Below are positions 1 to 11,068 of a DNA stretch of 64,000 bases, piece after piece. The position numbers and the translations under genes were made by a program. Positions within the stretch are counted from its first letter, which is position 1. Each line of letters starts with the position of its first letter. The stretch is from contig NZ_CM001165.1 in assembly GCF_000213055.1 (NCBI RefSeq), positions 6,689,445 to 6,753,444 of the forward strand, read 5' to 3'. This DNA is from Streptomyces sp. Tu6071. GTDB lineage: Bacteria > Actinomycetota > Actinomycetes > Streptomycetales > Streptomycetaceae. The notes under the pieces were generated by a model. That model searched no databases. It saw only the letters and a list, made by a program, of their open reading frames with translations, and was not told where the DNA came from.

Positions 1-152
1 CAGTGGCCCTGCACCGCCCGCCGAACCGCCCGCCCGCGCGGCAGCGCGCCCGGCTCTCGCTACGATGGCAGCCTCCGGACCACGTCCGGGACGCACGCAC
101 CACGCGCTCGCGCCCACGGGCAGGTCGCCAGGGGCCTACAGGAGGAGCGCTC
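1..152 (+). other. Upstream region of rel
   Basis: No gene can be assigned here. A -10-like TACGAT lies at 61-66 with no convincing -35, and a GGAGGAG ribosome-binding site at 141-147 belongs to rel. An open frame in phase with rel runs back to position 3, but it lacks a ribosome-binding site and conserved protein features, so it is treated as leader DNA. Confidence 0.5.
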
Positions 153-2615
<2,463 letters not shown>

Positions 2616-2622
2616 CGGGCAC

Positions 2623-2666
2623 ACGAGGAGGGGCCCACCGGAACGTACCGGTGGGCCCCTCCTCGT
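2623..2666. terminator. Bidirectional terminator between rel and the DUF349 gene
   Basis: Perfect 19-bp inverted repeat (arms 2623-2641 and 2648-2666) with a 6-base loop, placed between the convergent stop codons of rel and the DUF349 gene. There is no U-tract, as is usual in streptomycetes. Confidence 0.85.
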
Positions 2667-2681
2667 ACCGTACGGAGCCGC

Positions 2682-3911
2682 TCAGCCCCCGAACTCCTCC
2701 AGGCCCTTCAGCGCCTGGTCGAGCAGGGCCTGGCGGCCCTCCAGCTCACCGCGCAGCTTCGCGGCCTTGGCCGTGTTGCCCGCCGACTCCGCCTGCGCGA
2801 TCTGCGCGCGCAGCTTGTCGACGGCGCCCTGGAGCTGACCGGTCAGCCCGGCGGCACGGGCACGCGCCTCGGGGTTGGTGCGGCGCCACTCGGCCTCCTC
2901 GGCCTCCTGGATCGCCCGCTCCACCGCGTGCAGACGGCCCTCGACCTTCGGCCGCGCGTCGCGCGGCACGTGACCGATGGCCTCCCAGCGCTCGTTGATG
3001 CCCCGGAACGCGGCCCGGACCGCCTTGAGGTCCTTGACCGGGAGCAGCTTCTCGGCCTCGTCGGCGAGCACCTCCTTGAGCTTGAGGTTCTCGCCCTGCT
3101 CGACGTCGCGCTCGGCGAACAGCTCGTTGCGCGCCGAGAAGAAGACGTCCTGCGCGGCCCGGAACCGGGTCCACAGCTCGTCCTCCGCCTCGCGCTGCGC
3201 GCGCCCCGCCGCCTTCCAGCGCGTCATCAGATCCCGGTAACGCGCCGCCGTCGGGCCCCACTCGGTCGACCCCGACAGCGACTCCGCCTCGGCGACCAGG
3301 CCCTCCTTGACCTTGCGGGCGTCCTCGCGCTGCGCGTCGAGCGCCGCGAAGTGCGCCTTGCGCCGCTTGGAGAACGCGGAGCGGGCGTGCGAGAAGCGGT
3401 GCCACAGCTCGTCGTCGGACTTGCGGTCCAGACGCGGCAGCCCCTTCCAGATGTCCACGAGGGCCCGCAGGCGCTCCCCGGCGACCCGCCACTGCTCGCT
3501 CTCGGCGAGCTGCTCGGCCTCGGCGACCAGCTCCTCCTTGGCCTTGCGGCTCTCCTCGCTCTGCTTGGCGCGCTCGGCCTTCCGCACCTCCTGGCGCTCC
3601 TGGACCGTCGACAGGAGCTTTTCGAGCCGCTTGTCGAGCGCTTCGAGGTCACCCACCGCGTTCGCGCCGCGCACCTGCTCGCGCAGGTGCTCCACGGCGG
3701 CCTGGGCGTCCTTCGCCGAGAGATCCGTCGTCCGCACCCGGCGCTCCAACAGCCCGATCTCGACGACGAGTCCCTCGTACTTGCGCTCGAAGTACGCGAG
3801 GGCCTCGGCGGGCGAACCGGCCTGCCAGGAACCGACCTCCCGCTCACCCTCGGCGGTCCGCACGTACACGGTCCCGGTCTCGTCGACTCGGCCCCACGGG
3901 TCGCTGCTCAC
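2682..3911 (-). CDS. DUF349 repeat coiled-coil protein
   Basis: 409 residues of unknown biochemical function. The protein is mostly charged helix with several copies of the DUF349 module, recognisable by repeated patterns such as W-x8-DDELWHRF and EDELWTRFRAAQDVF, and by long Lys/Glu/Arg/Ala heptad stretches that predict coiled coil. No signal peptide or membrane segment is seen. The start is the GTG at 3911, preceded on this strand by GGAGG four bases away and opening with the family-typical N-terminus SSDPWGRVDE; the frame stays open for 35 more codons upstream without a ribosome site. It sits next to rel in the conserved actinobacterial arrangement. The name is by domain only. Confidence 0.85.
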   Translation of the reverse strand: MSSDPWGRVDETGTVYVRTAEGEREVGSWQAGSPAEALAYFERKYEGLVVEIGLLERRVRTTDLSAKDAQAAVEHLREQVRGANAVGDLEALDKRLEKLLSTVQERQEVRKAERAKQSEESRKAKEELVAEAEQLAESEQWRVAGERLRALVDIWKGLPRLDRKSDDELWHRFSHARSAFSKRRKAHFAALDAQREDARKVKEGLVAEAESLSGSTEWGPTAARYRDLMTRWKAAGRAQREAEDELWTRFRAAQDVFFSARNELFAERDVEQGENLKLKEVLADEAEKLLPVKDLKAVRAAFRGINERWEAIGHVPRDARPKVEGRLHAVERAIQEAEEAEWRRTNPEARARAAGLTGQLQGAVDKLRAQIAQAESAGNTAKAAKLRGELEGRQALLDQALKGLEEFGG

Positions 3912-4065
3912 AGCGCCTCCATCCACATGATGCCGGGCCCCTGGTGGGGGGCCCTCGGCATCGTCCACATTTTCGTCACGGCCAACATAGGCGACCTGTG
4001 GGGCGGCTGTCCGCATTCTTGAGCGGCGGACTTGCCCGTACGCGCGGTAAAGCCGCCCCCCATGA

Positions 4066-4908
4066 TCAGGACTTGCGCACGGTGGCCTTGTCGATCACCA
4101 CGGTCGCGTTCGGCGCCCCGTCGCCCTGCCCGGTGTTCTCGCCCGCGTCGGCGATCTTCTTGAGCACCTTCATGCCGTCCGCCGAGATGGTGCCGAAGGG
4201 CGTGTAGTCGGGCGGGAGCTGGCTGTCCTGGTAGACGAGGAAGAACTGGCTGCCGCCCGTGTGCCGCCCCTCCTTCGTCTGCGCGTTGTACTGGTTGGCC
4301 ATCGCGACCGTGCCCGCCGGGTACACGTTGCCCTTGAGCTTCTTGGACTTCAGGTTCTCGTCCGGGAGCGTGTAGCCGGGCCCGCCCGTGCCGTTGCCCG
4401 ACGGGTCGCCGCACTGGAGGACGTAGATCCCCGCCGTCGTCAGGCGGTGGCACTTCGTGTGGTCGAAGTAGCCCTTGCCCGCGAGGTAGTCGAAGGAGTT
4501 CACGGTGTGCGGGGCGTTCTTCGCGTCCAGCGCGATCCCGATGTCGCCGCACGTCGTCCCGAGCGTCATCGTGTAGTCGGCCGACTTGTCGACGGTGAGC
4601 GCCGGTTCCTTCTTGTACGACAGCTTCTTGACCGAACCGGCCGCGGGCTTGTCGCAGGGGTCGGGCGCCTTGCTCGGGCTCGCGCTCGGTGTCGCGGCGG
4701 CCTCGGCCTTCTTGCCGTCGTCCGCCTTGTCCTTGTCGAAGGCTCCGGCGGCCCAGGCGCCGCCGCCCGCGGCGAGCACCACCACGACGGTCGAGGCGAT
4801 GACCGCGTTGCGGCGGCGCGACCGCCGCCGTGCCGTCTGCCGCCGCTCCTGCTGGCGCAAGAACTTCTCCCGGGCGAGCTGGCGCCGCCGCTGATCGTTG
4901 CTGACCAC
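4066..4908 (-). CDS. Membrane-anchored cyclophilin-type peptidyl-prolyl isomerase
   Basis: Catalyses cis-trans isomerisation of proline peptide bonds, here probably outside the membrane. The 280-residue protein starts with a very basic cytoplasmic segment (1-34), one hydrophobic segment (about 35-56), a charged Lys/Asp/Ala/Pro linker, then a cyclophilin domain (about 115-278) with the recognisable elements NSFDYL, TVAMAN, GSQFF and FGTISADGM. The GTG at 4908 is chosen for the GGAG about ten bases upstream. It is divergent from the hydrolase-hisS pair. Secreted or anchored cyclophilins of this type are common in actinobacteria; the client proteins are unknown. Confidence 0.88.
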   Translation of the reverse strand: MVSNDQRRRQLAREKFLRQQERRQTARRRSRRRNAVIASTVVVVLAAGGGAWAAGAFDKDKADDGKKAEAAATPSASPSKAPDPCDKPAAGSVKKLSYKKEPALTVDKSADYTMTLGTTCGDIGIALDAKNAPHTVNSFDYLAGKGYFDHTKCHRLTTAGIYVLQCGDPSGNGTGGPGYTLPDENLKSKKLKGNVYPAGTVAMANQYNAQTKEGRHTGGSQFFLVYQDSQLPPDYTPFGTISADGMKVLKKIADAGENTGQGDGAPNATVVIDKATVRKS

Positions 4909-4985
4909 CGGGTGTCTCCTCGTCGTCTACTCGTCCGTAACCCTGTTCGGACGGGGGGCCGTGTGTGCCCCGTACCGTATACGGG

Positions 4986-5016
4986 TTGGCTGTGGAATCG
5001 GCACCGCCGGTAGTCT
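4986..5016 (+). promoter_or_regulatory. Probable promoter of the MBL hydrolase-hisS pair
   Basis: TTGGCT at 4986-4991 and TAGTCT at 5011-5016 separated by 19 bases, 57 bases before the GTG at 5074. The -10 fits the HrdB-type TAnnnT pattern; the spacing is slightly long. Confidence 0.45.
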
Positions 5017-5073
5017 CGAACCCGGCCGCGCGCCCGATGCGGCCCCGCTCACCCGTGGACACAAAGGACGAAC

Positions 5074-5787
5074 GTGCTCATTGCCGGTTTCGCCGCCGGG
5101 GCCTGGGGGACCAACTGCTACGTGGTCGCCCCCGCCGCCGGTGAGGAATGCGTGATCATCGACCCGGGCCACCAGGCCACCGCGGGGGTCGAGGAGACGC
5201 TCGCGAAGCATCGGCTCAAGCCCGTCGCCGTCGTCCTCACCCACGGCCACATCGACCACGTCGCCTCGGTCGTCCCGGTCTGCGGGGCGCACGACGTCCC
5301 CGCCTGGATCCACCCGGCGGACCGCTTCATGATGAGCGACCCCGAGGCCGGCATCGGCCGCTCCATCGGGATGCCGCTCATGGGGGAGCTGACGGTCGGC
5401 GAACCCTCCGACATCGAGGAGCTGGGCGACGGGGCCCGCCTGAGCCTCGCCGGGCTCGACTTCTCCGTCGCGCACGCCCCCGGGCATACCAAGGGGTCGG
5501 TGACCTTCAGGACCCCCGAGGGCGCGGACCTGCCGTCCGTGCTCTTCTCCGGGGACCTGCTCTTCGCCGGCTCCATCGGACGCACCGACCTGCCCGGCGG
5601 CGACCCGGACGAGATCCTCGGCTCGCTGGCCCGTGTGTGCCTGCCGCTCGACGACTCGACCGTGGTCCTGTCCGGACACGGTCCCCAGACGACCATCGGC
5701 CGTGAACGCGCCACCAACCCGTATCTGCGGCAGGTGGCGGCCGGCCAGGGGAGCGCCGCCGAGGCGTTCCCCCGACGAGGAATGTGA
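5074..5787 (+). CDS. MBL-fold metallo-hydrolase, glyoxalase II-like
   Basis: A 237-residue cytoplasmic zinc hydrolase of the metallo-beta-lactamase fold. The metal-binding motif THGHIDH is at 56-62, followed by a ligand histidine in HAPGHTKGS and the aspartate of FSGDLLFAGSIGRTD, as in the hydroxyacylglutathione-hydrolase-like branch. The substrate is not known; glyoxalase II proper uses glutathione, which streptomycetes lack (they use mycothiol), so a mycothiol thioester or another thioester is possible but unproven. The GTG at 5074 has AAGGAC upstream. hisS starts 13 bases after the stop, so the two are probably cotranscribed. Confidence 0.85.
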   Translation: MLIAGFAAGAWGTNCYVVAPAAGEECVIIDPGHQATAGVEETLAKHRLKPVAVVLTHGHIDHVASVVPVCGAHDVPAWIHPADRFMMSDPEAGIGRSIGMPLMGELTVGEPSDIEELGDGARLSLAGLDFSVAHAPGHTKGSVTFRTPEGADLPSVLFSGDLLFAGSIGRTDLPGGDPDEILGSLARVCLPLDDSTVVLSGHGPQTTIGRERATNPYLRQVAAGQGSAAEAFPRRGM

Positions 5788-5799
5788 CAGCGAACAACC

Positions 5800-7062
5800 G
5801 TGAGCACCTTCAAGGCACCCAAGGGCACCTACGACCTCCTGCCCCCCGACTCCGGCCGCTTCCTCGCCGTCCGCGAGGCCATCGCGGCGCCGCTGCGGGA
5901 CGCGGGGTACGGCTACATCGAGACGCCCGGATTCGAGGACGTGCGGCTCTTCGCGCGCGGTGTCGGTGAGTCCACCGACATCGTCAGCAAGGAGATGTAC
6001 GTCTTCACGACCAAGGGCGGCGACGAACTGGCGCTGCGCCCCGAGGGCACGGCGGCCGTGCTGCGCGCGGTCCTGGAGTCGAACCTCCACAAGACGGGGA
6101 ACCTGCCCGTCAAGGTCTGGTACTCGGGTTCGCAGTACCGCTACGAGCGCCCGCAGAAGGGCCGCTACCGTCACTTCTCGCAGGTCGGCGCGGAGGCGAT
6201 CGGCGCCGAGGACCCGCTGCTCGACGCCGAGCTGATCATCCTGGCCGACCAGGCGTACCGCTCGCTCGGGCTGACCCGGCACCGCATCCTGCTCAACTCG
6301 CTCGGCGACGCCACGTGCCGCCCCGTCTACCGCGCCGCGCTCCAGGACTTCCTGCGCGCTCTCGACCTCGACGAGGAGACCCGCCGCCGCGTCGAGATCA
6401 ACCCGCTGCGCGTCCTCGACGACAAGCGCCCCGAGGTCCGGGACCAGCTCACCGGGGCCCCGCTCCTCGCCGACTACCTGTGCGACGCGTGCAAGGCGTA
6501 CCACGAGGAGGTCCGCGCGCTCCTGGACGGCGCGGGCGTCCGCTACGAGGACGACCCGAAGCTCGTCCGCGGCCTGGACTACTACACGCGCACGACCTTC
6601 GAGTTCGTCCACGACGGACTCGGCTCGCAGTCCGCGGTCGGCGGCGGCGGGCGCTACGACGGGCTCTCCGAGATGCTCGGCGGGCCCGAGCTGCCCTCGG
6701 TCGGCTGGGCGCTCGGGGTGGACCGCACGGTCCTCGCCCTGGAGGCCGAGGGCGTCGTGCTCGACCTCCCGCCGGTCACGAGCGTGTACGCGATCCCGCT
6801 CGGCGAGGCCGCCCGCCGGGCGCTCTTCGAGAAGGTCACCGAGCTGCGCCGGTCCGGGATCGCGACCGATCTCTCCTTCGGCGGTCGCGGTCTCAAGGGC
6901 GCGATGAAGAGCGCGAACCGCTCGGGCGCCCGCCTCGCCCTCATCGCGGGCGAGCGCGACCTCGTGGACGGCAGCGTCCAGCTCAAGGACCTGGAGTCCG
7001 GCGAGCAGCACGCGGTGCCGCTCGCGCAGGCGGTCGCGGAGATCCAGCGCCTGCTGGGCTGA
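5800..7062 (+). CDS. hisS: Histidyl-tRNA synthetase
   Basis: Charges tRNA-His with histidine. The 420-residue class II synthetase begins with the characteristic [14 protein letters not shown] and carries motif 2 (about [16 protein letters not shown]), the histidine-binding loop [14 protein letters not shown], motif 3 ([15 protein letters not shown]) and a C-terminal anticodon-binding domain. The start is GTG at 5800; there is no ribosome-binding site at normal distance (GAGG lies about 20 bases upstream), which suggests translational coupling to the hydrolase gene just before it. Length is normal for the family. Confidence 0.96.
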   Translation: MSTFKAPKGTYDLLPPDSGRFLAVREAIAAPLRDAGYGYIETPGFEDVRLFARGVGESTDIVSKEMYVFTTKGGDELALRPEGTAAVLRAVLESNLHKTGNLPVKVWYSGSQYRYERPQKGRYRHFSQVGAEAIGAEDPLLDAELIILADQAYRSLGLTRHRILLNSLGDATCRPVYRAALQDFLRALDLDEETRRRVEINPLRVLDDKRPEVRDQLTGAPLLADYLCDACKAYHEEVRALLDGAGVRYEDDPKLVRGLDYYTRTTFEFVHDGLGSQSAVGGGGRYDGLSEMLGGPELPSVGWALGVDRTVLALEAEGVVLDLPPVTSVYAIPLGEAARRALFEKVTELRRSGIATDLSFGGRGLKGAMKSANRSGARLALIAGERDLVDGSVQLKDLESGEQHAVPLAQAVAEIQRLLG

Positions 7063-7414
7063 GCGGGGCGGTGGTACGGGGCGGTACGGCGGGGCGCCGG
7101 GCGCCGGTCCCGGGTGGGGCGCTCGTACGGGAGGGGGCTGAGCCCTCACGCGTACGGGAAGGGGCTGAGCCCTCACGCGTACGAGCCCTCACGCGCGTAC
7201 GGCGCCCCGCCCCGTACCGCCTTCCGCGTCCGCCGATCGTCAACCCGCCGCCCCCGAAACCACTCCACGGAGTGGATTGCCTCACGCGCGGGGTGGCGAA
7301 CTCGGGCCGCTCGCCGGGGTGGTGGCTTTTCCGGTGCCCCTTTGGGCCCTCCCGTTCTCAGGCGGGTGGGGCACAATGCAGAAGCCCCCGCAACCGAGCG
7401 ACGGAAACGGCGTG
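7063..7414. other. Intergenic region hisS-VKOR gene
   Basis: About 350 bases without a convincing gene. The first half is built from short GTACGG/CCGTAC-containing words and a 27-bp tandem repeat (listed separately). The second half is unremarkable apart from an in-frame ATG at 7376 that is an alternative start of the VKOR gene. Confidence 0.6.
7124..7193. repeat. 27-bp tandem repeat, about 2.6 copies
   Basis: Two adjacent 27-bp units (7124-7150 and 7151-7177) differ at one base. A third, shortened unit (7178-7193) lacks the central 11 bases. Each unit starts with CGTACGGGA and ends with GAGCCCTCACG. It lies between hisS and the VKOR gene; no function is evident. Confidence 0.8.
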
Positions 7415-8065
7415 ATGAGCGACACGATGGAAGTCAGCGACGAGGTCGACCACGAGCACGACCCCCGGCACCCCGGGGGCCCGGTCTCCCGGCTCGGCGC
7501 CTCGCGTGCCTTCGCCGTGATGCTGGTGCTCACCGGCGCGGCGGGCCTGCTGGCCGCCTGGGTCATCACGCTCGACAAGTTCAAGCTCCTGGAGGACCCG
7601 AGCTTCACCCCCGGGTGCAGCCTCAACCCGGTCGTCTCCTGCGGCAGCGTCATGAAGAGCGACCAGGCGGCGGCCTTCGGCTTCCCGAACCCGATGCTCG
7701 GCCTCGCCACCTACTCCGTGGTGATCTGCGTCGGCATGACCCTGCTCGCCGGGGCCCGGATGCCGCGCTGGTACTGGCTCACCTTCAACTTCGGCACGCT
7801 CTTCGGTGTCGGCTTCGTCACCTGGCTCCAGTACCAGTCGCTGTACAACATCAACGCCCTGTGCCTGTGGTGCTGCCTCGCCTGGGTCGGGACGATCATC
7901 ATGTTCTGGTACGTCACCGCGCACAACGTCCGCAACGGCTACCTCCCGGCCCCCCGCTGGGCGCGCGGCTTCTTCGGCGAGTTCCCCTGGGTGCTGCCGG
8001 TCCTGCACCTCGGGATCATCGGCCTCCTCATCCTGCTGCGCTGGTGGGACTTCTGGACGAGCTGA
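7415..8065 (+). CDS. Vitamin K epoxide reductase (VKOR) family membrane protein
   Basis: A 216-residue integral membrane protein of the VKOR family, which in bacteria reoxidises DsbA-like proteins and passes electrons to quinone. It shows four or five hydrophobic segments (about 31-52, 92-113, 121-140, 149-167, 191-210), the periplasmic loop cysteines C68 and C76, and the quinone-side redox pair CLWC at 150-153. There is no fused thioredoxin domain, so a separate partner is expected. ATG 7415 follows GTG 7412; ATG 7376 is a further in-frame choice, and none has a strong ribosome site. A hairpin terminator follows the stop. Confidence 0.85.
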   Translation: MSDTMEVSDEVDHEHDPRHPGGPVSRLGASRAFAVMLVLTGAAGLLAAWVITLDKFKLLEDPSFTPGCSLNPVVSCGSVMKSDQAAAFGFPNPMLGLATYSVVICVGMTLLAGARMPRWYWLTFNFGTLFGVGFVTWLQYQSLYNINALCLWCCLAWVGTIIMFWYVTAHNVRNGYLPAPRWARGFFGEFPWVLPVLHLGIIGLLILLRWWDFWTS

Positions 8066-8086
8066 GCCGGTCCGTACGGCCAGGTG

Positions 8087-8129
8087 AGGACGGCACCGAG
8101 CGCGCCCGAGGCGCTGTCGGTGCCGTCCT
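8087..8129 (+). terminator. Terminator after the VKOR gene
   Basis: Inverted repeat with a 13-bp outer stem (AGGACGGCACCGA / TCGGTGCCGTCCT), a 2-base bulge and a further 4 bp, ending in a run of T. It overlaps the promoter region of rarA. Confidence 0.75.
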
Positions 8130-8130
8130 T

Positions 8131-8143
8131 TAGGCTTTCGGCG
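8131..8143 (+). promoter_or_regulatory. -10 box for a probably leaderless rarA mRNA
   Basis: TAGGCT at 8131-8136 ends six bases before the GTG start codon at 8143, so transcription is expected to begin at or next to the start codon. No ribosome-binding site precedes the GTG. No clear -35 is seen. Confidence 0.5.
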
Positions 8144-9498
8144 TGGAACCCGACTTGTTCACCGCTGCCGCCGAAGAGCGCCAGGAGAAGGACCCGAGCA
8201 ACAGCCCCCTCGCCGTCCGGATGCGCCCGCGCACCCTGGACGAGGTGGTCGGCCAGCAGCACCTGCTGGGGGCCGGCTCCCCGTTGCGGCGGCTCGTGGG
8301 GGAGGGGGGCGGCGGCCCCGCCGGGGCCTCCTCGGTGATCCTCTGGGGCCCGCCGGGGACCGGCAAGACGACACTCGCGTACGTCGTGAGCAAGGCGACC
8401 AACGCCCGCTTCGTCGAGCTGTCCGCGATCACCGCCGGGGTCAAGGAGGTCCGCACCGTCATCGACGGGGCCCGCCGGGCGAGCGGCGGCTACGGCAAGG
8501 ACACGGTCCTCTTCCTCGACGAGATCCACCGCTTCAGCAAGGCCCAGCAGGACTCCCTGCTGCCCGCCGTCGAGAACCGCTGGGTCACCCTCATCGCGGC
8601 CACGACGGAGAACCCGTACTTCTCCGTGATCTCCCCGCTCCTGTCCCGCTCCCTGCTCCTGACCCTCGAACCGCTCACGGACGAGGACATCCGCGCCCTG
8701 CTGCACCGCGCGCTCACCGACGAGCGGGGCCTCAAGGGCGCGGTCACGCTCCCCGACGACGCCGAGGAGCACCTGCTGCGGGTCGCCGGAGGGGACGCTC
8801 GCCGCGCGCTGACCGCCCTGGAGGCGGGCGCCGGGGCCGCGCTCGCCAAGAAGGAACCGGAGATCACCCTCCGGACGCTGGAGGAGACGGTCAACAAGGC
8901 GGCGCTGAAGTACGACCGCGACGGCGACCAGCACTACGACGTCGCGAGCGCCCTCATCAAGTCCATCCGCGGCTCGGACGTGGACGCGGCGCTGCACTAC
9001 CTGGCCCGCATGATCGAGGCCGGCGAGGACCCGCGCTTCATCGCGCGGCGCCTCATGATCTCCGCGAGCGAGGACATCGGCCTCGCCGACCCGACCGCGC
9101 TCCCCACCGCCGTCGCCGCCGCGCAGGCCGTCGCCATGATCGGCTTCCCCGAGGCCGCGCTCACGCTGAGCCACGCGACCATCGCGCTCGCGCTCGCCCC
9201 GAAGTCCAACGCGGCGACGCTCGCGATCGGCGCCGCGCTCGAAGACGTCCGCAAGGGCCTCGCGGGCCCCGTCCCGCCGCACCTGCGCGACGGCCACTAC
9301 AAGGGCGCCAAGAAGCTCGGCCACGCGCAGGGGTACGTGTACCCGCACGACGTCCCCGGAGCGATCGCCGCGCAGCAGTACGCCCCGGACGCGCTCAAGG
9401 ACCGGCAGTACTACACGCCGACGCGGTACGGGGCGGAGGCGCGGTACGCGGACGTCGTGGAGATGGTGCGGGAGCGCCTGCGCGGGACGGGGGAGTAG
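8143..9498 (+). CDS. rarA: Replication-associated recombination protein A (AAA+ ATPase)
   Basis: RarA/MgsA acts at stalled replication forks and is related to clamp-loader and RuvB ATPases. The 451 residues contain Walker A GPPGTGKT at 69-76, Walker B FLDEIHRF, sensor 1 AATTENP and the C-terminal MgsA-type tetramerisation region with SEDIGLADP and [28 protein letters not shown] elements typical of the family. Length is normal. The GTG start has no ribosome site and appears leaderless (see the -10 at 8131). It is followed after 5 bases by a small SRPBCC gene. Confidence 0.93.
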   Translation: MEPDLFTAAAEERQEKDPSNSPLAVRMRPRTLDEVVGQQHLLGAGSPLRRLVGEGGGGPAGASSVILWGPPGTGKTTLAYVVSKATNARFVELSAITAGVKEVRTVIDGARRASGGYGKDTVLFLDEIHRFSKAQQDSLLPAVENRWVTLIAATTENPYFSVISPLLSRSLLLTLEPLTDEDIRALLHRALTDERGLKGAVTLPDDAEEHLLRVAGGDARRALTALEAGAGAALAKKEPEITLRTLEETVNKAALKYDRDGDQHYDVASALIKSIRGSDVDAALHYLARMIEAGEDPRFIARRLMISASEDIGLADPTALPTAVAAAQAVAMIGFPEAALTLSHATIALALAPKSNAATLAIGAALEDVRKGLAGPVPPHLRDGHYKGAKKLGHAQGYVYPHDVPGAIAAQQYAPDALKDRQYYTPTRYGAEARYADVVEMVRERLRGTGE

Positions 9499-9503
9499 CG
9501 GCG

Positions 9504-9965
9504 ATGGCCGGTTTCACGCTCACGACCCGGATCGCCGCGCCGCCCGAGACGGTCTTCGACGTGTCGCTCGACGTCGACCTGCACCAGGAGTCCATGGCCG
9601 GATCGGGTGAACGGGCCGTCGCGGGGGTGACGTCGGGCCGCATGGGCCCGGGGGACACGGTGACGTGGCTGGCCCGGCACTACGGCGTGCGCTGGCGGAT
9701 GACCTCGCGGATCAGCGCGTACGAGCGGCCCGGGTACTTCGTGGACGAGCAGGTGCGCGGCCCCTTCGCACGCTGGCACCACGCGCACCACTTCGCCCCG
9801 GACGGCGCGGGCGGCACCGTCATGCGGGACGTCGTCGACTTCGCCGCGCCGCTCGGACCGCTCGGCCGCATCGCCGAACGGATCGCGCTCGGGCGGTACA
9901 TGCCCCGGCTGATCCGGGTGCGCAACGCGTACGTGCGCGAGGCGGCGGAGCGCGGCCGGGCCTGA
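9504..9965 (+). CDS. SRPBCC-family lipid-cavity protein
   Basis: A 153-residue protein of the START/Bet v1-like SRPBCC fold, recognised by the opening FTLTTRIAAPPETVFDVSLD and the later GPLGRIAERIALGRYMPRLIR helix typical of polyketide-cyclase-like or dehydrase-like members. Such proteins bind hydrophobic ligands; ligand and function are unknown. The ATG at 9504 lies five bases after the rarA stop, with GGGGGAGTAGCGGCG providing a weak ribosome site, so cotranscription with rarA is likely. Confidence 0.8.
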   Translation: MAGFTLTTRIAAPPETVFDVSLDVDLHQESMAGSGERAVAGVTSGRMGPGDTVTWLARHYGVRWRMTSRISAYERPGYFVDEQVRGPFARWHHAHHFAPDGAGGTVMRDVVDFAAPLGPLGRIAERIALGRYMPRLIRVRNAYVREAAERGRA

Positions 9966-10064
9966 CCCGTGACGCGCGCGTCCGGCCCGCGGCCCGTCCC
10001 CCCTCGGACGGCGGCCCCTCCCCCGAGGCCGTGGTCCCGTCCGTACGGGCTCCCCGGGCGTCGC

Positions 10065-10823
10065 TCAGCCGCGGGGCCGGTCGGAGTCGTCCGCCGCGGC
10101 GAAGTCGTCCGCCGCGTCGAAGAGCGCTGCCATGGCGCGGCGCAGCCCGTGCACGTCGTTCACCGGCTCGGGGAAGTCGAAGCGCGCGTCGAAGCAGCGC
10201 ACACCGGTGAAGCGGACGCGCAGCCCGAAGCGGTCGAGCGCGAGCGGCACCACCGCGGGGCAGTCGGCCGCGGCCCGCTCGCCGAGCAGGCCGCGCAACT
10301 GCCGCACCTGCGGCGCGTGCGCCGCGTGCAGGTGCTGGAGGAGTTCGGCCTCGTACTCGCGCAGCGGGTCGGGCGCGGCGGCGGCGAAGTCCTCGACGTC
10401 GACGCGGGCGACGTCCCACAGGTCGTCGACGCGGATCTCGTACGGCTCCAGGCGCAGCGTCGCCCAGGCGGGGCCCCCGGGTCCGGCCGGTCCCGCGACG
10501 GCGTGGGCCTCGGGCGCGTTGTCGGGCAGCCGGGTGAGCCAGCCGGAGACCCAGGCCCGGCCCCGTACCCGGTGGGGGACCGAGACGGGGGCGACGTCGG
10601 TCAGCTCCAGGACGACGGGCAGTTCGTCCCCCCGCGCGCGCGAGGCGGCCCGTACGACGGGGGCGGTGGCGGAGTAGACGAGGTGGAGGTCGCCCTCGGG
10701 CGTCACGGTGCGCAGTTCGGGCACGAGCGGGAGCGAGCCGGCCGTCTCGGGGCCCGGCAGGAGCAGCACCGCGGAGCATGTACCCTGTACGAGAGTTCGT
10801 GTGCGCTCGGCTGCTGACGGCAT
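10065..10823 (-). CDS. DUF2470-domain protein
   Basis: A 252-residue protein of the DUF2470 type. This domain is found alone or fused to flavin-binding PNPOx domains in HugZ-like haem-utilisation proteins and chloroplast proteins. The N-terminal part (PSAAERTRTLVQGTCSAVL, then a beta-rich region with VSVPHRVRGRAWVSGWL) resembles the split-barrel part of those proteins. The C-terminal 90 residues carry the DUF2470 pattern (REYEAELLQHLHAAH...VPLALDRFGLRVR). The ATG at 10823 matches the usual N-terminus but has no clear ribosome site. The same frame continues upstream to an ATG at 11012 with a good AAGGAG, directly under an iron box. A role in haem or iron handling is inferred, not shown. Confidence 0.7.
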   Translation of the reverse strand: MPSAAERTRTLVQGTCSAVLLLPGPETAGSLPLVPELRTVTPEGDLHLVYSATAPVVRAASRARGDELPVVLELTDVAPVSVPHRVRGRAWVSGWLTRLPDNAPEAHAVAGPAGPGGPAWATLRLEPYEIRVDDLWDVARVDVEDFAAAAPDPLREYEAELLQHLHAAHAPQVRQLRGLLGERAAADCPAVVPLALDRFGLRVRFTGVRCFDARFDFPEPVNDVHGLRRAMAALFDAADDFAAADDSDRPRG

Positions 10824-11012
10824 CCGGGTGGATTCAAGCCCCCTTTCCCTGTGGGAGTCCCCCTCAAGACTCCCGTCGTGGGCGTCCTGGCCGCCGTGGC
10901 TGTCAGGGCGGGGACGCGGCTGACCACGATCTGATCGGACCTCCGTCGATGCGTCGCCTTTTCGAGCGCGACGGGCGTTCGTGATGCGCGTGGTGTTCCC
11001 AGGGCGAGACAT
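10824..11012 (-). other. Possible N-terminal extension or leader of the DUF2470 gene
   Basis: In frame with the DUF2470 gene, 63 codons are open up to an ATG at 11012 preceded by AAGGAG and five spacer bases. Third positions here are about 27 percent A or T, far more than in neighbouring coding DNA, which argues against a long-conserved coding extension. It is either a non-coding leader or a poorly conserved extension. Confidence 0.35.
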
Positions 11013-11026
11013 GCGATCTCCTTGAG

Positions 11027-11045
11027 TAAGGTGAGCCTAACCTAA
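11027..11045. promoter_or_regulatory. Iron box (DmdR1/IdeR-type operator) between the DUF2470 gene and rpsD
   Basis: TAAGGTGAGCCTAACCTAA matches the consensus TTAGGTTAGSCTAACCTAA at 17 of 19 positions, counting S as C or G. An extra half-site ACCTA follows. It ends 23 bases before the rpsD GTG and begins 14 bases before the ATG at 11012 on the other strand. Both strands also contain TAnnnT hexamers inside it, so a bound repressor would cover promoter elements. Binding is inferred from sequence only. Confidence 0.6.
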
Positions 11046-11068
11046 CCTATTTCGGAGGTCTGGAGAAC

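Noticed and set aside
4927..7176. Long minus-strand frame opposite the MBL hydrolase and hisS
   Set aside because: No ribosome site or domain; complementary to well-identified genes.
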